From the NCBI RefSeq assembly GCF_000421645.1, contig NZ_ATXK01000013.1:1-64000 (forward strand): a stretch of 64,000 nucleotides of DNA, given 5' to 3'. This document shows positions 16,355 through 25,058 of this stretch, in pieces (the first letter of the stretch is position 1; each line of letters begins with the position of its first letter). The notes beneath the pieces were generated by a model. That model ran no database searches, was not told where the DNA came from, and saw only the letters and a list, made by a program, of their open reading frames with translations. Both the position numbers and the translations under genes were made by a program. Source of the stretch: Aurantimonas coralicida DSM 14790. GTDB taxonomy: Bacteria; Pseudomonadota; Alphaproteobacteria; Rhizobiales; Rhizobiaceae.

Positions 16355-17250
16355 CGGACACCATCGGATTCATCGGGCTCGGCGTGATGGGCGCCGGCAT
16401 GGCGAAGAACATCCTGAAAGCCGGCTTCCAGCTGGTGGCGACGACCTCGTCGGCCGAGAAGGCCGACGCCTTCCGGGCGCTCGGGGCCGAGATCGTCGAC
16501 AGCCCCGCCGCGATCGCGAGCCGCACGAGGCTGATCGTCACCTGCGTGCCGGATGCGGCGGCGCTACGCCAGACGCTGTCCGGCGACGAGGGCCTCGCCT
16601 CGGCGTCGTGGGAGGGCGGGCTGCTCGTCGACTGCTCGACCATCGCCCCTTTCGAGGCCGAGGAGATGGGGGCCGCCCTGGCGAATGTCGGCGCCGGCCT
16701 GGTCGATGCGCCGGTGAGCGGCGGTCGCAAGGGCGCCGACGAGGGCAAGCTGACGATCATGTGCGGCGGCAGCGACGCCGATGTCGCGCGCGCCCGTCCG
16801 GTTCTCGACGCCATGGGCACCAACATCCACCATGTCGGCCCGCTCGGCGCCGGACAGGCGGTCAAGGCCTGCAATCAGCTGATGGTCGCGGTGAACATGA
16901 TGGGCGCCTTCGAGGCGGTGGCGCTCGCCCGCGCGGCGGGTGTCGATCCGAAGGTGATGCGCGAGGTGCTGTCCTCGGGCGCGGCGCGCAGCGGCGTCCT
17001 CGAGGCGCACGCCCTGCGCTACATCGAGGGCAATCTGGAGCCCGGCTTCCGGGCCGAGCTGATGCGCAAGGATCTCAGCATCGCAGCGGCCGTCGGCGCC
17101 CATTACCGGCGCGCCCAGCCGGCGACGGGCCTCGCCCATCAGTTGCTGGTCGCCGCCTGCAACAGCGGCTTCGCCAAGCTCGACAGCGCCGCCCTGGGGC
17201 TCCTCTACGATCAGATGAACGGCACCGACGACGAAAGGTCGACCCGATGA
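16351..17250 (+). CDS. NAD(P)-dependent beta-hydroxyacid dehydrogenase (3-hydroxyisobutyrate dehydrogenase family)
   Basis: This is an oxidoreductase of the beta-hydroxyacid dehydrogenase family, 299 residues. The N-terminal Rossmann motif GFIGLGVMGAGMA lies at 6-18. The substrate-binding DAPVSGG is at 119-125, and the catalytic Lys is K172 in GAGQAVKACNQ. The family includes tartronate semialdehyde reductases and 3-hydroxyisobutyrate dehydrogenases, and the exact substrate cannot be assigned. The gene overlaps the tctA stop and the next dehydrogenase start by four bases each. It is therefore part of one operon for uptake and oxidation or reduction of a small hydroxy acid. Confidence 0.9.
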   Translation: MTDTIGFIGLGVMGAGMAKNILKAGFQLVATTSSAEKADAFRALGAEIVDSPAAIASRTRLIVTCVPDAAALRQTLSGDEGLASASWEGGLLVDCSTIAPFEAEEMGAALANVGAGLVDAPVSGGRKGADEGKLTIMCGGSDADVARARPVLDAMGTNIHHVGPLGAGQAVKACNQLMVAVNMMGAFEAVALARAAGVDPKVMREVLSSGAARSGVLEAHALRYIEGNLEPGFRAELMRKDLSIAAAVGAHYRRAQPATGLAHQLLVAACNSGFAKLDSAALGLLYDQMNGTDDERSTR

Positions 17251-18305
17251 CCCGCTTTTCCCTTGCGACGCTCCGGCCGTTCTCCAACGCGCTCTTCGAG
17301 GCGAGCGGGCTGAGCCCGGAGCATGCGGCGCTGGTCACCGACGTCCTGATCCATGCCGATCTGCGCGGCCACGGCTCGCACGGGCTGACGCGCATTCCGA
17401 TCTATGCCGAGCGGATTGCCGCCGGCGCCGTCAACGCCAGGCCCGACATCCGATTCGAGCGGCCGGCGCCGGCCTTCCTGCAGGTCGATGGCGACAACGG
17501 GCCCGGGCCGGTGGTCAGCGATGCGGCGGTCGAGGCGGCCATCGCCACGGCGAAGGAGCAGGGCGTCTGCGTCGCCGCCGTCGCCCGCAGCAACCACAAT
17601 GGCTCCGGCTCCTTCTATGTCGAAAAGGCGGTGGCTGCCGGCTGTATCGCGCTGGCCATGACCAACGCGCCGCCCTCCATGGCGGTCTTCGGCGGCCGGC
17701 AGGCGGTGATCGGCACCAATCCGGTGACCTTTGGCACGCCGGTGGACGGCGGCACGCCGATCATGATGGACATGGCGACCTCGGTGGTCGCGCGCGGCAA
17801 GGTGGTCGAGGCGGCCAAGCGCGGCGAGGCGATCCCGGAAGGCTGGGCGCTCGACGCCGACGGCAAGCCGACCTGCGACGGTCGTGCGGCCGAACGCGGC
17901 GTCGTCCTGCCGCTGTCCGGCCCGAAGGGTTCGGCCCTGGCGATCATGGTCGAGGTGCTGTGCGGCGTTCTGTCGGGCGGCCGCTTCGCCGGCTCGCTCG
18001 GCAATCTCTACAGCGATTTCGAGACGCCGCAGGATATCGGCCATTTCATGCTGCTGATCGACGTCTCGCGCATTCATGCGTCGAGCGGCTATGCGGCCCG
18101 GGTGCGCGATCTCGTCCTCGAACTGAAGGACAGCGCCACCGCCGAAGGCTTCTCCGAGATCAAGATGCCCGGAGAGGTCGAGATGGAGCGGGCGCGCAGC
18201 AACAGCGCCGAGGGCATCGACCTGCCGGACAATGTCGTCGCGGACCTCAACGCCACCGCCGCCAAATTCGCCCTGGCGCCGCTGGCCGAGACCGAACAGG
18301 CCTGA
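17247..18305 (+). CDS. Ldh-family (type 2 malate/lactate) dehydrogenase
   Basis: This is a member of the type 2 malate/L-lactate dehydrogenase family (PF02615), 352 residues. These NAD(P)H enzymes do not use a Rossmann fold and act on 2-keto or 2-hydroxy acids. The signature DLRGHGSHGLTR at 38-49 contains the conserved His45. SNHNGSGSFYVE, TNPVTFG and LSGPKGSALAIMVE follow as expected. It is the last gene of the operon, overlapping the previous stop, and is followed by a hairpin. Two other paralogues of this family occur in the window (28035 and 49797). Candidate substrates include malate, sulfolactate and ureidoglycolate-type acids. Confidence 0.92.
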   Translation: MTRFSLATLRPFSNALFEASGLSPEHAALVTDVLIHADLRGHGSHGLTRIPIYAERIAAGAVNARPDIRFERPAPAFLQVDGDNGPGPVVSDAAVEAAIATAKEQGVCVAAVARSNHNGSGSFYVEKAVAAGCIALAMTNAPPSMAVFGGRQAVIGTNPVTFGTPVDGGTPIMMDMATSVVARGKVVEAAKRGEAIPEGWALDADGKPTCDGRAAERGVVLPLSGPKGSALAIMVEVLCGVLSGGRFAGSLGNLYSDFETPQDIGHFMLLIDVSRIHASSGYAARVRDLVLELKDSATAEGFSEIKMPGEVEMERARSNSAEGIDLPDNVVADLNATAAKFALAPLAETEQA

Positions 18306-18310
18306 CCGAA

Positions 18311-18340
18311 AAGGCCCGGGTGCTTCGTCGACCGGGCCTT
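18311..18340 (+). terminator. hairpin after the RraA-Tct-dehydrogenase operon
   Basis: AAGGCCCGG and CCGGGCCTT form a perfect 9-bp stem with a 12-base loop, six bases after the stop codon. There is no U-tract, so it may work with Rho or protect the 3' end. Confidence 0.55.
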
Positions 18341-18830
18341 CCACGCTGGCGGCGTCACGGTCAGCGACATCCGCTACCCAGCGGTTCATCGCTTAGGCGA
18401 ACCGGTTCCAACTTCCGGCGGCGGGTTTGGCCGCCCGACGGACCCCGGCCGGAGCCGGGCGCGTTCGTTGAAGATCCCCCGCGCAGCGCGAATGCGCGAT
18501 ATGCGCTGGGTCAATGCTTTGTGGGGCATAAGCCGAGCCGGCAGCCTTGGGGGCGCCGGGTCCTATACCCACGACCATTTGCGCTCGCCCTACGGCGGTA
18601 CCGTATAGCTGACCAGCGTTCGGGCCAGGGGCATGCTACCCGTGGTTATCCCCCGCCACACTTCTCCATCATCGCAACCAAAGCTCCGGAACGGCCTCCT
18701 GCGCGCTCCGTGCGCCGGATGCCGGCGTGCGGCGTTCCGTCCGATGAGGTTTCGCACGCTTGTATCCCGGTGGATACTTTGACATAAGTCGGGCCGGGGA
18801 TGCCCGATCTGAATTCATCCGAAGGGACCG
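18341..18830. other. 490-bp intergenic region upstream of tcuAB
   Basis: I see no supportable gene. The stretch contains a 6-bp inverted repeat CAGCGC/GCGCTG near 18484-18508, a short TACGG/CCGTA pair at 18591-18605, and the perfect GTATCC/GGATAC site at 18762-18777 followed at once by TTGACA. The length suggests a regulated promoter for tcuAB, or a decayed gene. Confidence 0.4.
18762..18777. promoter_or_regulatory. GTATCC-N4-GGATAC inverted repeat, candidate GntR operator
   Basis: This is a perfect 6-bp palindrome with a four-base spacer. It sits 53 bases upstream of the tcuA start and next to a TTGACA hexamer (18779-18784) that could be a -35 box. The spacing suits FadR/FCD-type GntR regulators, one of which is encoded just downstream of tcuB. 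The link is inferred. Confidence 0.4.
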
Positions 18831-20237
18831 ATGTCGACGATGGCAGGCGAGGGAGACCAGCTCGACGTACTCGTTGCGGGAGGCGGCAACGCCGCCCTCT
18901 GCGCCGCGATCTCCGCGGCCTGCACGGGCGCAAGGGTCATGGTCGTGGAGCGGGCGCCGAAATCCTATCGCGGCGGCAACACCCGGCACACGCGCAACAT
19001 GCGCGTTGCCCACGATGCGGCGAACGGCACCCTGACCGGTCCCTATCCGGTCGAGGAGTATCTCGACGATCTGATGCGGGTGACCAAGGGAAGGACCGAC
19101 GAGGAACTCGCCCTCCTGACCCTGGAGCGGTCCAAGGAATTGTGGGACTTCATGTGGGAGCAGGGGGTGCGGTTCCAGCCCTCGCTGGGCGGCACCCTGT
19201 CGCTGGGGCGTACCAACGCCTTCTTCCTCGGCGGCGGTCGCTCGATGCTGAACGCGCTCTATCGCACGGCCGAGGATCTGGGCGTGCAGATCCGCTACGA
19301 CACGCGGCTCGTCGACATGGAGATCGACAACGGCTTCTTCGTCGGCGCCACGCTCGAGGTCGAGGGGCGCATGGAAGAGGTCGCGGCGCGCTCCTTCGTC
19401 GCCGCCTCGGGCGGCTTCGAATCCAATATCGAATGGCTGACCGAGGCCTGGGGCCCGGGGGCGAAGAACTTCCTCATCCGCGGCACGCCCTACAATCGCG
19501 GCGAGATCCTGCGCATGCTGCTCGACCGCGGCGTCGAACAGGTCGGCGATCCGACCCAGGGCCACGCGGTGGCCATCGACGGGCGGGCGCCGAAATTCGA
19601 CGGCGGCATCGTCACCCGGCTCGACTGCGTGCCCTTCGGCGTCGTCCTCAACGCCAATGCCGAGCGCTTCTACGACGAGGGCGAGGATTTCTGGCCGAAA
19701 CGCTACGCGATCTGGGGCCGGCTGGTCGCCGCCCAGCCCGACCAGATCGGCTATGTGATCATCGACGAGAAGTCGATCCGCTCTTTCATGCCCTCGGTGT
19801 TTCCGCCCGAGCGGGCCGATACGCTGGAGGAGCTCGCGACCAAGATGGGGCTCGATCCCGCCAGGACGCGTGCGACGATCGACCGTTTCAACGCCGCCTG
19901 CCAGCCCGGCCATTTCGACCACACCATCCATGACGACTGCCGGACCGAGGGGCTGGAGCCGCCGAAATCACACTGGGCCCGCACCATCGATCAGCCGCCC
20001 TTCTACGCCTACACGCTGCGGCCGGGCATCACCTTCACCTATCTCGGGGTCAAGGTGAACCGCGAGGCCCGCATGGTCATGGCGGACGGCACGGTCTCGC
20101 CGAACATGTTCGCGGCCGGCGAGATCATGGCCGGAAACGTCCTGGGCGAGGGCTATCTGGCCGGAATCGGAATGACCATCGGCAGCGTCTTCGGGCGGCT
20201 GGCGGGAGAAGGAGCGGCTCGCTATGTCCGGAATTGA
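18831..20237 (+). CDS. tcuA: FAD-dependent tricarballylate dehydrogenase TcuA
   Basis: This flavoprotein oxidises tricarballylate to cis-aconitate, feeding the TCA cycle. It has 468 residues in the fumarate reductase/succinate dehydrogenase flavoprotein fold. The FAD-binding glycine motif GGGNAA lies at 17-22, with YRGGNTRHTRNMR soon after and a C-terminal AGEIMAGNVLGEGYLAG that closes the FAD site. The TcuA identity is supported by the overlapping tcuB gene, its dedicated electron acceptor. A second in-frame ATG three codons in (18840) is also possible. The neighbouring Tct-type transporter and GntR regulator fit a tricarboxylate-utilisation locus, although no TcuC-type MFS porter is present. 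Confidence 0.9.
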   Translation: MSTMAGEGDQLDVLVAGGGNAALCAAISAACTGARVMVVERAPKSYRGGNTRHTRNMRVAHDAANGTLTGPYPVEEYLDDLMRVTKGRTDEELALLTLERSKELWDFMWEQGVRFQPSLGGTLSLGRTNAFFLGGGRSMLNALYRTAEDLGVQIRYDTRLVDMEIDNGFFVGATLEVEGRMEEVAARSFVAASGGFESNIEWLTEAWGPGAKNFLIRGTPYNRGEILRMLLDRGVEQVGDPTQGHAVAIDGRAPKFDGGIVTRLDCVPFGVVLNANAERFYDEGEDFWPKRYAIWGRLVAAQPDQIGYVIIDEKSIRSFMPSVFPPERADTLEELATKMGLDPARTRATIDRFNAACQPGHFDHTIHDDCRTEGLEPPKSHWARTIDQPPFYAYTLRPGITFTYLGVKVNREARMVMADGTVSPNMFAAGEIMAGNVLGEGYLAGIGMTIGSVFGRLAGEGAARYVRN

Positions 20238-21414
20238 TCTGGCGTCCCTCGCCTCGGCCTCGCAGGAGGAAGCCGCGCGCCAGATGAGCGTGTGCAATGC
20301 CTGCCGCTATTGCGAGGGCTTGTGCGCGGTGTTTCCGGCCATGGAACTGCGCCGCGACTTCGCCGGCGGCGACGTCGATTTCCTCGCCAATCTCTGCCAC
20401 AATTGCGGGGCCTGCTACTACGATTGCCAGTACGCCCCGCCGCACGAATTCGCCATCAACGTGCCGGTCGCCATGGCCGAGCTCCGCGACGAAACCTATG
20501 CCCGTTACGCCTGGCCGCCGGTCTTCTCCGGCGTCTTTCAGCGCAACGGTCTCTGGGTGGCCCTGGCCGCGGCGGGATCGGTCGCCGCCTTCCTGATCGG
20601 TTTTGCCGCCTGGCAGGACGCCTCGGTGCTGTTCGGCGTCCATACCGGCGAGGGGGCCTTCTACCGGCTGATGCCCCACAACACCATGGTCGCCATCTTC
20701 GGCGGCGTCTTCCTCTACGCCATGGTGGCGCTCGGGATGGGCGTGCGGTCCTTCTGGAGGGCCAGCGGCCCGGTGCAGGACCTGCGCCTGTCGTCGCTGT
20801 GGCAGGCAGTCAAGGATACCAGCCGGCTGCGCTATCTCGACGGCGGCGGCATGGGCTGCATGGACGAGAGCGAGCGGCCCAACGATCGCCGGCGCCTCTA
20901 CCATCATTTCACCTATTACGGCTTCCTGCTCTGCTTCGCCTCGACCTCCTCGGGCACGCTGTTCCACTATTTCGGCTGGGAAGCGCCCTATCCGGTCTGG
21001 CATCCGACCGTGATCCTCGGGGTTCTCGGCGGGATCGGCCTCGTCATCGGGCCGATCGGACTGTTTCGCCAGCGCGAGCGCCGCGACGTCGCCATCCGCC
21101 GCGACGACCGCACGGGCATGGGCGCGGCCTTCCTGTGGATGCTGCTCCTGACCAGCGTCACCGGCCTGGCGCTGCTTGTCTTTCGCGCCACGCCGGCCAT
21201 GGGCGTCCTGCTCGCCGTCCATCTCGGCGTCGTCTTCGCGCTGTTCCTGACATTTCCCTATGGCAAGTTCGTCCACGGCATCTATCGCTTCACGGCCCTC
21301 GTGCGCCATGCCCACGAACAGCGGCTGGCCCATGGCGACGTCGCGGTGAATGCCCCGCCGGCCGGCGAGCGCAAGCGCACGTTGCTGCCGGTGGCCGGCC
21401 AATCGCAGGCCTGA
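20224..21414 (+). CDS. tcuB: TcuB, membrane iron-sulfur protein re-oxidising TcuA
   Basis: This membrane protein takes electrons from reduced TcuA to the respiratory chain. Two ferredoxin-type clusters are evident: C24-x2-C27-x2-C30-x3-C34 and C58-x2-C61-x2-C64-x3-C68. A membrane domain with about six spans follows (WVALAAAGSVAAFLIGFA, MVAIFGGVFLYAMVALGMG and others), with His residues that could bind haem, such as YHHFTYYGF. The 396-residue length matches the CitB/TcuB family. The start overlaps tcuA by 14 bases, so the two subunits are probably made together. Confidence 0.92.
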   Translation: MSGIDLASLASASQEEAARQMSVCNACRYCEGLCAVFPAMELRRDFAGGDVDFLANLCHNCGACYYDCQYAPPHEFAINVPVAMAELRDETYARYAWPPVFSGVFQRNGLWVALAAAGSVAAFLIGFAAWQDASVLFGVHTGEGAFYRLMPHNTMVAIFGGVFLYAMVALGMGVRSFWRASGPVQDLRLSSLWQAVKDTSRLRYLDGGGMGCMDESERPNDRRRLYHHFTYYGFLLCFASTSSGTLFHYFGWEAPYPVWHPTVILGVLGGIGLVIGPIGLFRQRERRDVAIRRDDRTGMGAAFLWMLLLTSVTGLALLVFRATPAMGVLLAVHLGVVFALFLTFPYGKFVHGIYRFTALVRHAHEQRLAHGDVAVNAPPAGERKRTLLPVAGQSQA

Positions 21415-21549
21415 GGACGGGCCGGTCCGGATTGGCGTCGTGATCGCGAACCTGCGGGGGCGGCGCCGGCGGGTGGGCCTGTGCTATGGTTCCGGTCGCA
21501 CGCCCGGCATTTCGAAATGGGTGCCGTTTCCAACCGGATATGGACAGAC

Positions 21550-22242
21550 ATGAGCAAATCGGATGTCTCGCGCGGCGAGACCGCTTACCAGCAGTTGAAA
21601 GCCGCCATCCAGGCCGGCGAGATGCCGCCCGGATCGCGGGTCAGGGAACTGGAGATCGCCGAGCGTCTCGGCCTCAGCCGCACGCCGGCCCGCGAGGCGA
21701 TCCGCCGGCTCGAGGCGGAAGGACTGATCTCCTTCACCCCGCGATTCGGCGCCGTGGTCTCCAAGCTCGATCACCAGGAAACCATCGAGCTCTATGACAT
21801 TCGCGAGGTTCTGGAGGGCGCGGCTGCTGGCTTTGCCGCCCGTCACGCCTCGGTCGCGGAGATCGAGGAACTGGAGGAGCTGATCGCCTCGGAGGTCGAC
21901 CATTTCGGCCAGTCCAAATCCATGGCCGACCTCAACCGGCTGATCCATTCGGCGATCTACCATGCGGCTCATAATCGCTTTCTCAAGCGGTCGCTGATCG
22001 GCCTGCGGGATTCCATGGCGCTGCTCGGCGGCACAACGCTGCGCCTGCCCGGGCGGGACGAGAGCGCCCATAACGAGCACCTCGCCATCCTCGCGGCCAT
22101 CAAGGGGCGCGATCCCAAGACGGCGAACGAAGCCGCGCAGATCCACATCCGCAACGCCCAGCGCAGCCGCCTCAAGCTCATGCGCCAGGAATATCTGTCG
22201 CGCTCCAGCGACGAGGACGAGCCGGGCATCACCGACGACTGA
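21550..22242 (+). CDS. GntR-family regulator with FCD domain
   Basis: This is a transcriptional regulator of the FadR subfamily, 230 residues. The winged HTH occupies about residues 13-75 (RVRELEIAERLGLSRTPAREAIRRLEAEGL). The helical FCD effector domain follows (LYDIREVLEGAAAGFAARHA, LNRLIHSAIYHAAHN), with His residues that usually bind a metal and a carboxylate. I chose the ATG at 21550, because upstream codons (to GTG 21481) add only biased sequence. It lies downstream of tcuAB on the same strand and upstream of the lyase gene. The palindrome before tcuA is its best candidate site. Tricarboxylate or a breakdown product may be the effector. Confidence 0.9.
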   Translation: MSKSDVSRGETAYQQLKAAIQAGEMPPGSRVRELEIAERLGLSRTPAREAIRRLEAEGLISFTPRFGAVVSKLDHQETIELYDIREVLEGAAAGFAARHASVAEIEELEELIASEVDHFGQSKSMADLNRLIHSAIYHAAHNRFLKRSLIGLRDSMALLGGTTLRLPGRDESAHNEHLAILAAIKGRDPKTANEAAQIHIRNAQRSRLKLMRQEYLSRSSDEDEPGITDD

Positions 22243-22351
22243 CCCCGACCGGCGCCGTGGCGCCGTACCGCCGGCATGGCGTCGGGCGCTCGCGCCGGTG
22301 CGGGCTTGGGGCCGTTCGGCGCGACGCCCGTTCAACACCAGGGAGACCAGC

Positions 22352-23308
22352 ATGGCCGACTATCCGAAATGCGTGAGGATCAACGAGGAAGGGCCGCGCG
22401 AGGGCTTTCAGTTCGAGAAGGGACCGATCGCGACGGCCGACAAGATCGCGCTGATCGATGCGCTGTCGCAGGCGCGGCTGCCGCAGATCCAGGTGGCGTC
22501 CTTCGTCAATCCGGCCCGGGTGCCGGGCATGGCGGATGCGGACGCCGTGGTCGCCGGCATCACCCGCGCGCCGGGTACGGCCTACACCGCGCTGTGGCTG
22601 AACGAGAAGGGCTTCGACCGGGCGCTGGCCCATCGTGGCCAGCTCGATCTCAAGGGCTCGATCTCGATGGTCGCGTCGGAAAGCTTCATGCTGCGCAACC
22701 AGAACCGGGATTTTGCGGAGAACCGCCGGGTCCAGACGCGGATGGTGGCGCGCTATCTGGAGGCGGGCCTGACCGTCGAGCGGGCCTCGATGATGGCAGC
22801 CTTCGGCTGCAATTTCGAAGGCGAGGTGCCGGTCGCGCGTGTCCTTGCGGTGATGGCCGAGACCTTCGAGATCGCCGCGGAATGCGGCGTCACCATCAAG
22901 ACCTATTCGCTGGCCGACACCATGGCTTGGGCGACGCCTGCCGCGGTGCAGCGGGTCGTTGGCGCGGTGCGCGAGCGCTGGCCGGAGCTGAAGGTCGCGC
23001 TGCATCTCCACGACACGCGCGGCATGGGCATCGCCAACGCCTTTGCCGGTCTGCAGATGGGCGTCGACACCTTCGATGCCTCCGTGGCCGGGCTCGGCGG
23101 CTGTCCGTTCGCCGGCCACAAGGCGGCCGCCGGCAATGTCTGCAGCGAGGATCTGGCGTTTCTCTGCGAGGAGATGGGCATCGAGACCGGGATCGACCTG
23201 GAAGCCCTGTCGGAAGCGGCGCGGCTTGCCGAACAGGTCGTCGGCCATGCGCTGCCCGGCAGCGTGATGAAGGCCGGCCGCCTCAACGCCTATCGCCGCG
23301 CCGCCTGA
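22352..23308 (+). CDS. HMG-CoA lyase-like (DRE-TIM) enzyme
   Basis: This is a TIM-barrel lyase of the hydroxymethylglutaryl-CoA lyase family, which cleaves 3-hydroxy-3-methylglutaryl-CoA-type substrates, 318 residues. The first-strand motif REGFQ has Arg16 and Glu17. Metal ligands come from HLHD at 218-221, and the mobile Cys loop is GGCPFAGHKAAAGN near 249. The family also covers citramalyl-CoA-type and other branched acyl-CoA lyases, so the substrate is open. GGGAGA lies upstream of the ATG. The gene is convergent with the flavin reductase gene 28 bases downstream and follows the tcu regulator. A role in a branched tricarboxylate pathway is plausible. Confidence 0.88.
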   Translation: MADYPKCVRINEEGPREGFQFEKGPIATADKIALIDALSQARLPQIQVASFVNPARVPGMADADAVVAGITRAPGTAYTALWLNEKGFDRALAHRGQLDLKGSISMVASESFMLRNQNRDFAENRRVQTRMVARYLEAGLTVERASMMAAFGCNFEGEVPVARVLAVMAETFEIAAECGVTIKTYSLADTMAWATPAAVQRVVGAVRERWPELKVALHLHDTRGMGIANAFAGLQMGVDTFDASVAGLGGCPFAGHKAAAGNVCSEDLAFLCEEMGIETGIDLEALSEAARLAEQVVGHALPGSVMKAGRLNAYRRAA

Positions 23309-23335
23309 GGCATCAAATGCGTCCGGGGCGGGGGG

Positions 23336-23986
23336 TCAGTCGGTTCCGGCCCGGTCGCGCCATTCCTCCAGCGACATGCGCGGCATGGAAAACCGCGTGC
23401 TCTGGCGCGAATAGAGGCTGGCGAACAGGCGGCCGAGCGGCTCGTAATTGTCGATGTCGACATTCAGCGTCTGCGGATCGACGAGGCCCTGGCGCACATG
23501 GACGCAGAGCACCTCGCCCAGAACGATGTTGCGGCGGGGCGAGAATTTCAGCGTCTGCACCTCGCGGCATTCGAGCGCGATCGGGCTTTCAACGATCCGA
23601 CCCGGCCCGACCATGGACGAGGCGGCGATGGTCAGGCCCGCCGCGTCGATCTCGCTTTCCTCCGGCGGCAGGTCGACGGCACAGATGTTCATCCGGTCGG
23701 CCAGGGCGTCGTCGACGAGGTTGATGACGAACTCCTTTTCCCGCGCGATGTTGTTGGCCGTGTCCTTGTGCTCGCCGGCCGCGTTCACCTGCAGGCCGAG
23801 AGCGACGATGGCCGGATCTTCCGACAGGACGTTGAAGAAGGAATAGGGCGCGGCGTTGTGATGGCCCTGAGGCGAGCGCGTCACGACCAGCGCGATCGGG
23901 CGCGGCACGATGGCGCTCGACAGGAGCTTGTAGCGCTCGCGCGGGGTCAACTCGGCAAGGTCGAAACGCGTGGTGGCGTCGGTCAT
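23336..23986 (-). CDS. flavin reductase-like (DIM6/NTAB) protein
   Basis: This is a 216-residue flavin-binding split-barrel protein of the flavin reductase-like family (PF01613). Characteristic parts are IVPRPIALVVTRSPQGHHNAAPYSFF near residue 26 and the NIAREKEFVINLVDD segment. Members reduce FMN for two-component monooxygenases or act as flavin-dependent oxidoreductases with no known partner. No monooxygenase lies nearby. It is the downstream gene of a two-gene unit with the amidohydrolase, separated by six bases, so both may act on the same compound. Confidence 0.85.
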   Translation of the reverse strand: MTDATTRFDLAELTPRERYKLLSSAIVPRPIALVVTRSPQGHHNAAPYSFFNVLSEDPAIVALGLQVNAAGEHKDTANNIAREKEFVINLVDDALADRMNICAVDLPPEESEIDAAGLTIAASSMVGPGRIVESPIALECREVQTLKFSPRRNIVLGEVLCVHVRQGLVDPQTLNVDIDNYEPLGRLFASLYSRQSTRFSMPRMSLEEWRDRAGTD

Positions 23987-23992
23987 GTCATC

Positions 23993-24943
23993 TCAGGCGT
24001 AGAGGAGGGAAGGGGTGTCGACGAGGATCGCCTGCAGCGCCGCCGCGTCGCCCTCGCACCAGCCGACAAGGACGTCGAGAAGGTCGGCGTCGTCGGGCAT
24101 GATGCCGGCATGGTTGGGATGCGGCCAGTCGGTGCCCCAGACCAGCCGGTCGGGTGCGGCGGCGATGATGCGGGCGGCCATCGGCGCGACGTCCGGATAG
24201 TCGGGCGCATGGTTGGAGATCCGGTAGGCGCCGGAGATCTTGGCATAGGCCTCGCCCGCCGCCAGCATGTCGCACAGGAGGGCAAAGCCCGGATCGTTGG
24301 CGCCGCGGGAGGCCTGGGTGCGTCCGAAATGGTCGATCACGAAGGGGATCGGCAGCCGCCGCAGCTCGCTCCGCAATTCCGGCAAAAGGGCCGAATCCAC
24401 CCAGAGCTGGGCGTGCCAGCCGAACTGCTTCACCCGCTCGGCGAGGGGGAAGAGGTGTTCCTGGCCGACGCCACCGCGAAAATGCGGGCCGCCGGTCTGC
24501 TGCATGAGATTGATCCGGAAACCACGCACGCCGGCCCGGTGCATCGCCTCCAGCTCAGCATCCGATATAGTGGAGTCGATCACCGCGATGCCGCGCAGCC
24601 AGTCATCGCCGGCACCATCGCCATTGGCATCCGCGAGCGCTTCGATCAGAAGGCGGTTGTCCGTGCCGTAGACGGTGGAGGTGACGAAGACTCCCCTGGC
24701 AAGGCCGAGCCGGTCGAGCAGCCCGCGATAGTCCGCAAGGGTCGCTTCGGGCGCCATGTGGGTTGCGGTGTCGGCCGGCAGATAGCGATCATGGGCGCCG
24801 AAGAGATGGCAATGGCTGTCCCACGCCCCTGCCGGGATCGTGGCGCGGGGCCGCCGGTCGCTGCTCAGCGGCGGTGCGCACAGCGGCTTGCCGTGGACCA
24901 GCCGTGGCGGAACGGTGGGGGCGTTGGAGCTGGCGGAAGCCAT
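23993..24943 (-). CDS. metal-dependent amidohydrolase, LigI (2-pyrone-4,6-dicarboxylate hydrolase)-like
   Basis: This is a TIM-barrel hydrolase of the amidohydrolase 2 family (PF04909), 316 residues. The opening motif WDSHCHLFG gives metal-type His44 and His46. FVIDHFGR and WGTDWPHPN (near residue 271, with the catalytic Asp) follow at the expected places. The HCHLFG sequence and overall order recall 2-pyrone-4,6-dicarboxylate hydrolases, which open a lactone of a tricarboxylate. That match suggests a similar lactone or dicarboxylate substrate. The ATG at 24943 was chosen because upstream codons would run into the divergent TAXI gene. It lies in front of the flavin reductase on the same strand. 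Confidence 0.85.
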   Translation of the reverse strand: MASASSNAPTVPPRLVHGKPLCAPPLSSDRRPRATIPAGAWDSHCHLFGAHDRYLPADTATHMAPEATLADYRGLLDRLGLARGVFVTSTVYGTDNRLLIEALADANGDGAGDDWLRGIAVIDSTISDAELEAMHRAGVRGFRINLMQQTGGPHFRGGVGQEHLFPLAERVKQFGWHAQLWVDSALLPELRSELRRLPIPFVIDHFGRTQASRGANDPGFALLCDMLAAGEAYAKISGAYRISNHAPDYPDVAPMAARIIAAAPDRLVWGTDWPHPNHAGIMPDDADLLDVLVGWCEGDAAALQAILVDTPSLLYA

Positions 24944-25058
24944 GGGCGGTCGCGATTTTCGTTGAAGTTGTCCTGAACGCTGGTATACATTTGCATCCTG
25001 TTGCGCGCAAGACGACGCCGCCGCATCGGAATTGTCGCCATTATACTGGGAGGTAAGC

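Noticed and set aside
18341-18830. Possible tRNA or IS remnant in the long gap before tcuA
   Set aside because: No cloverleaf-like arrangement, transposase fragment or terminal repeats could be recognised.
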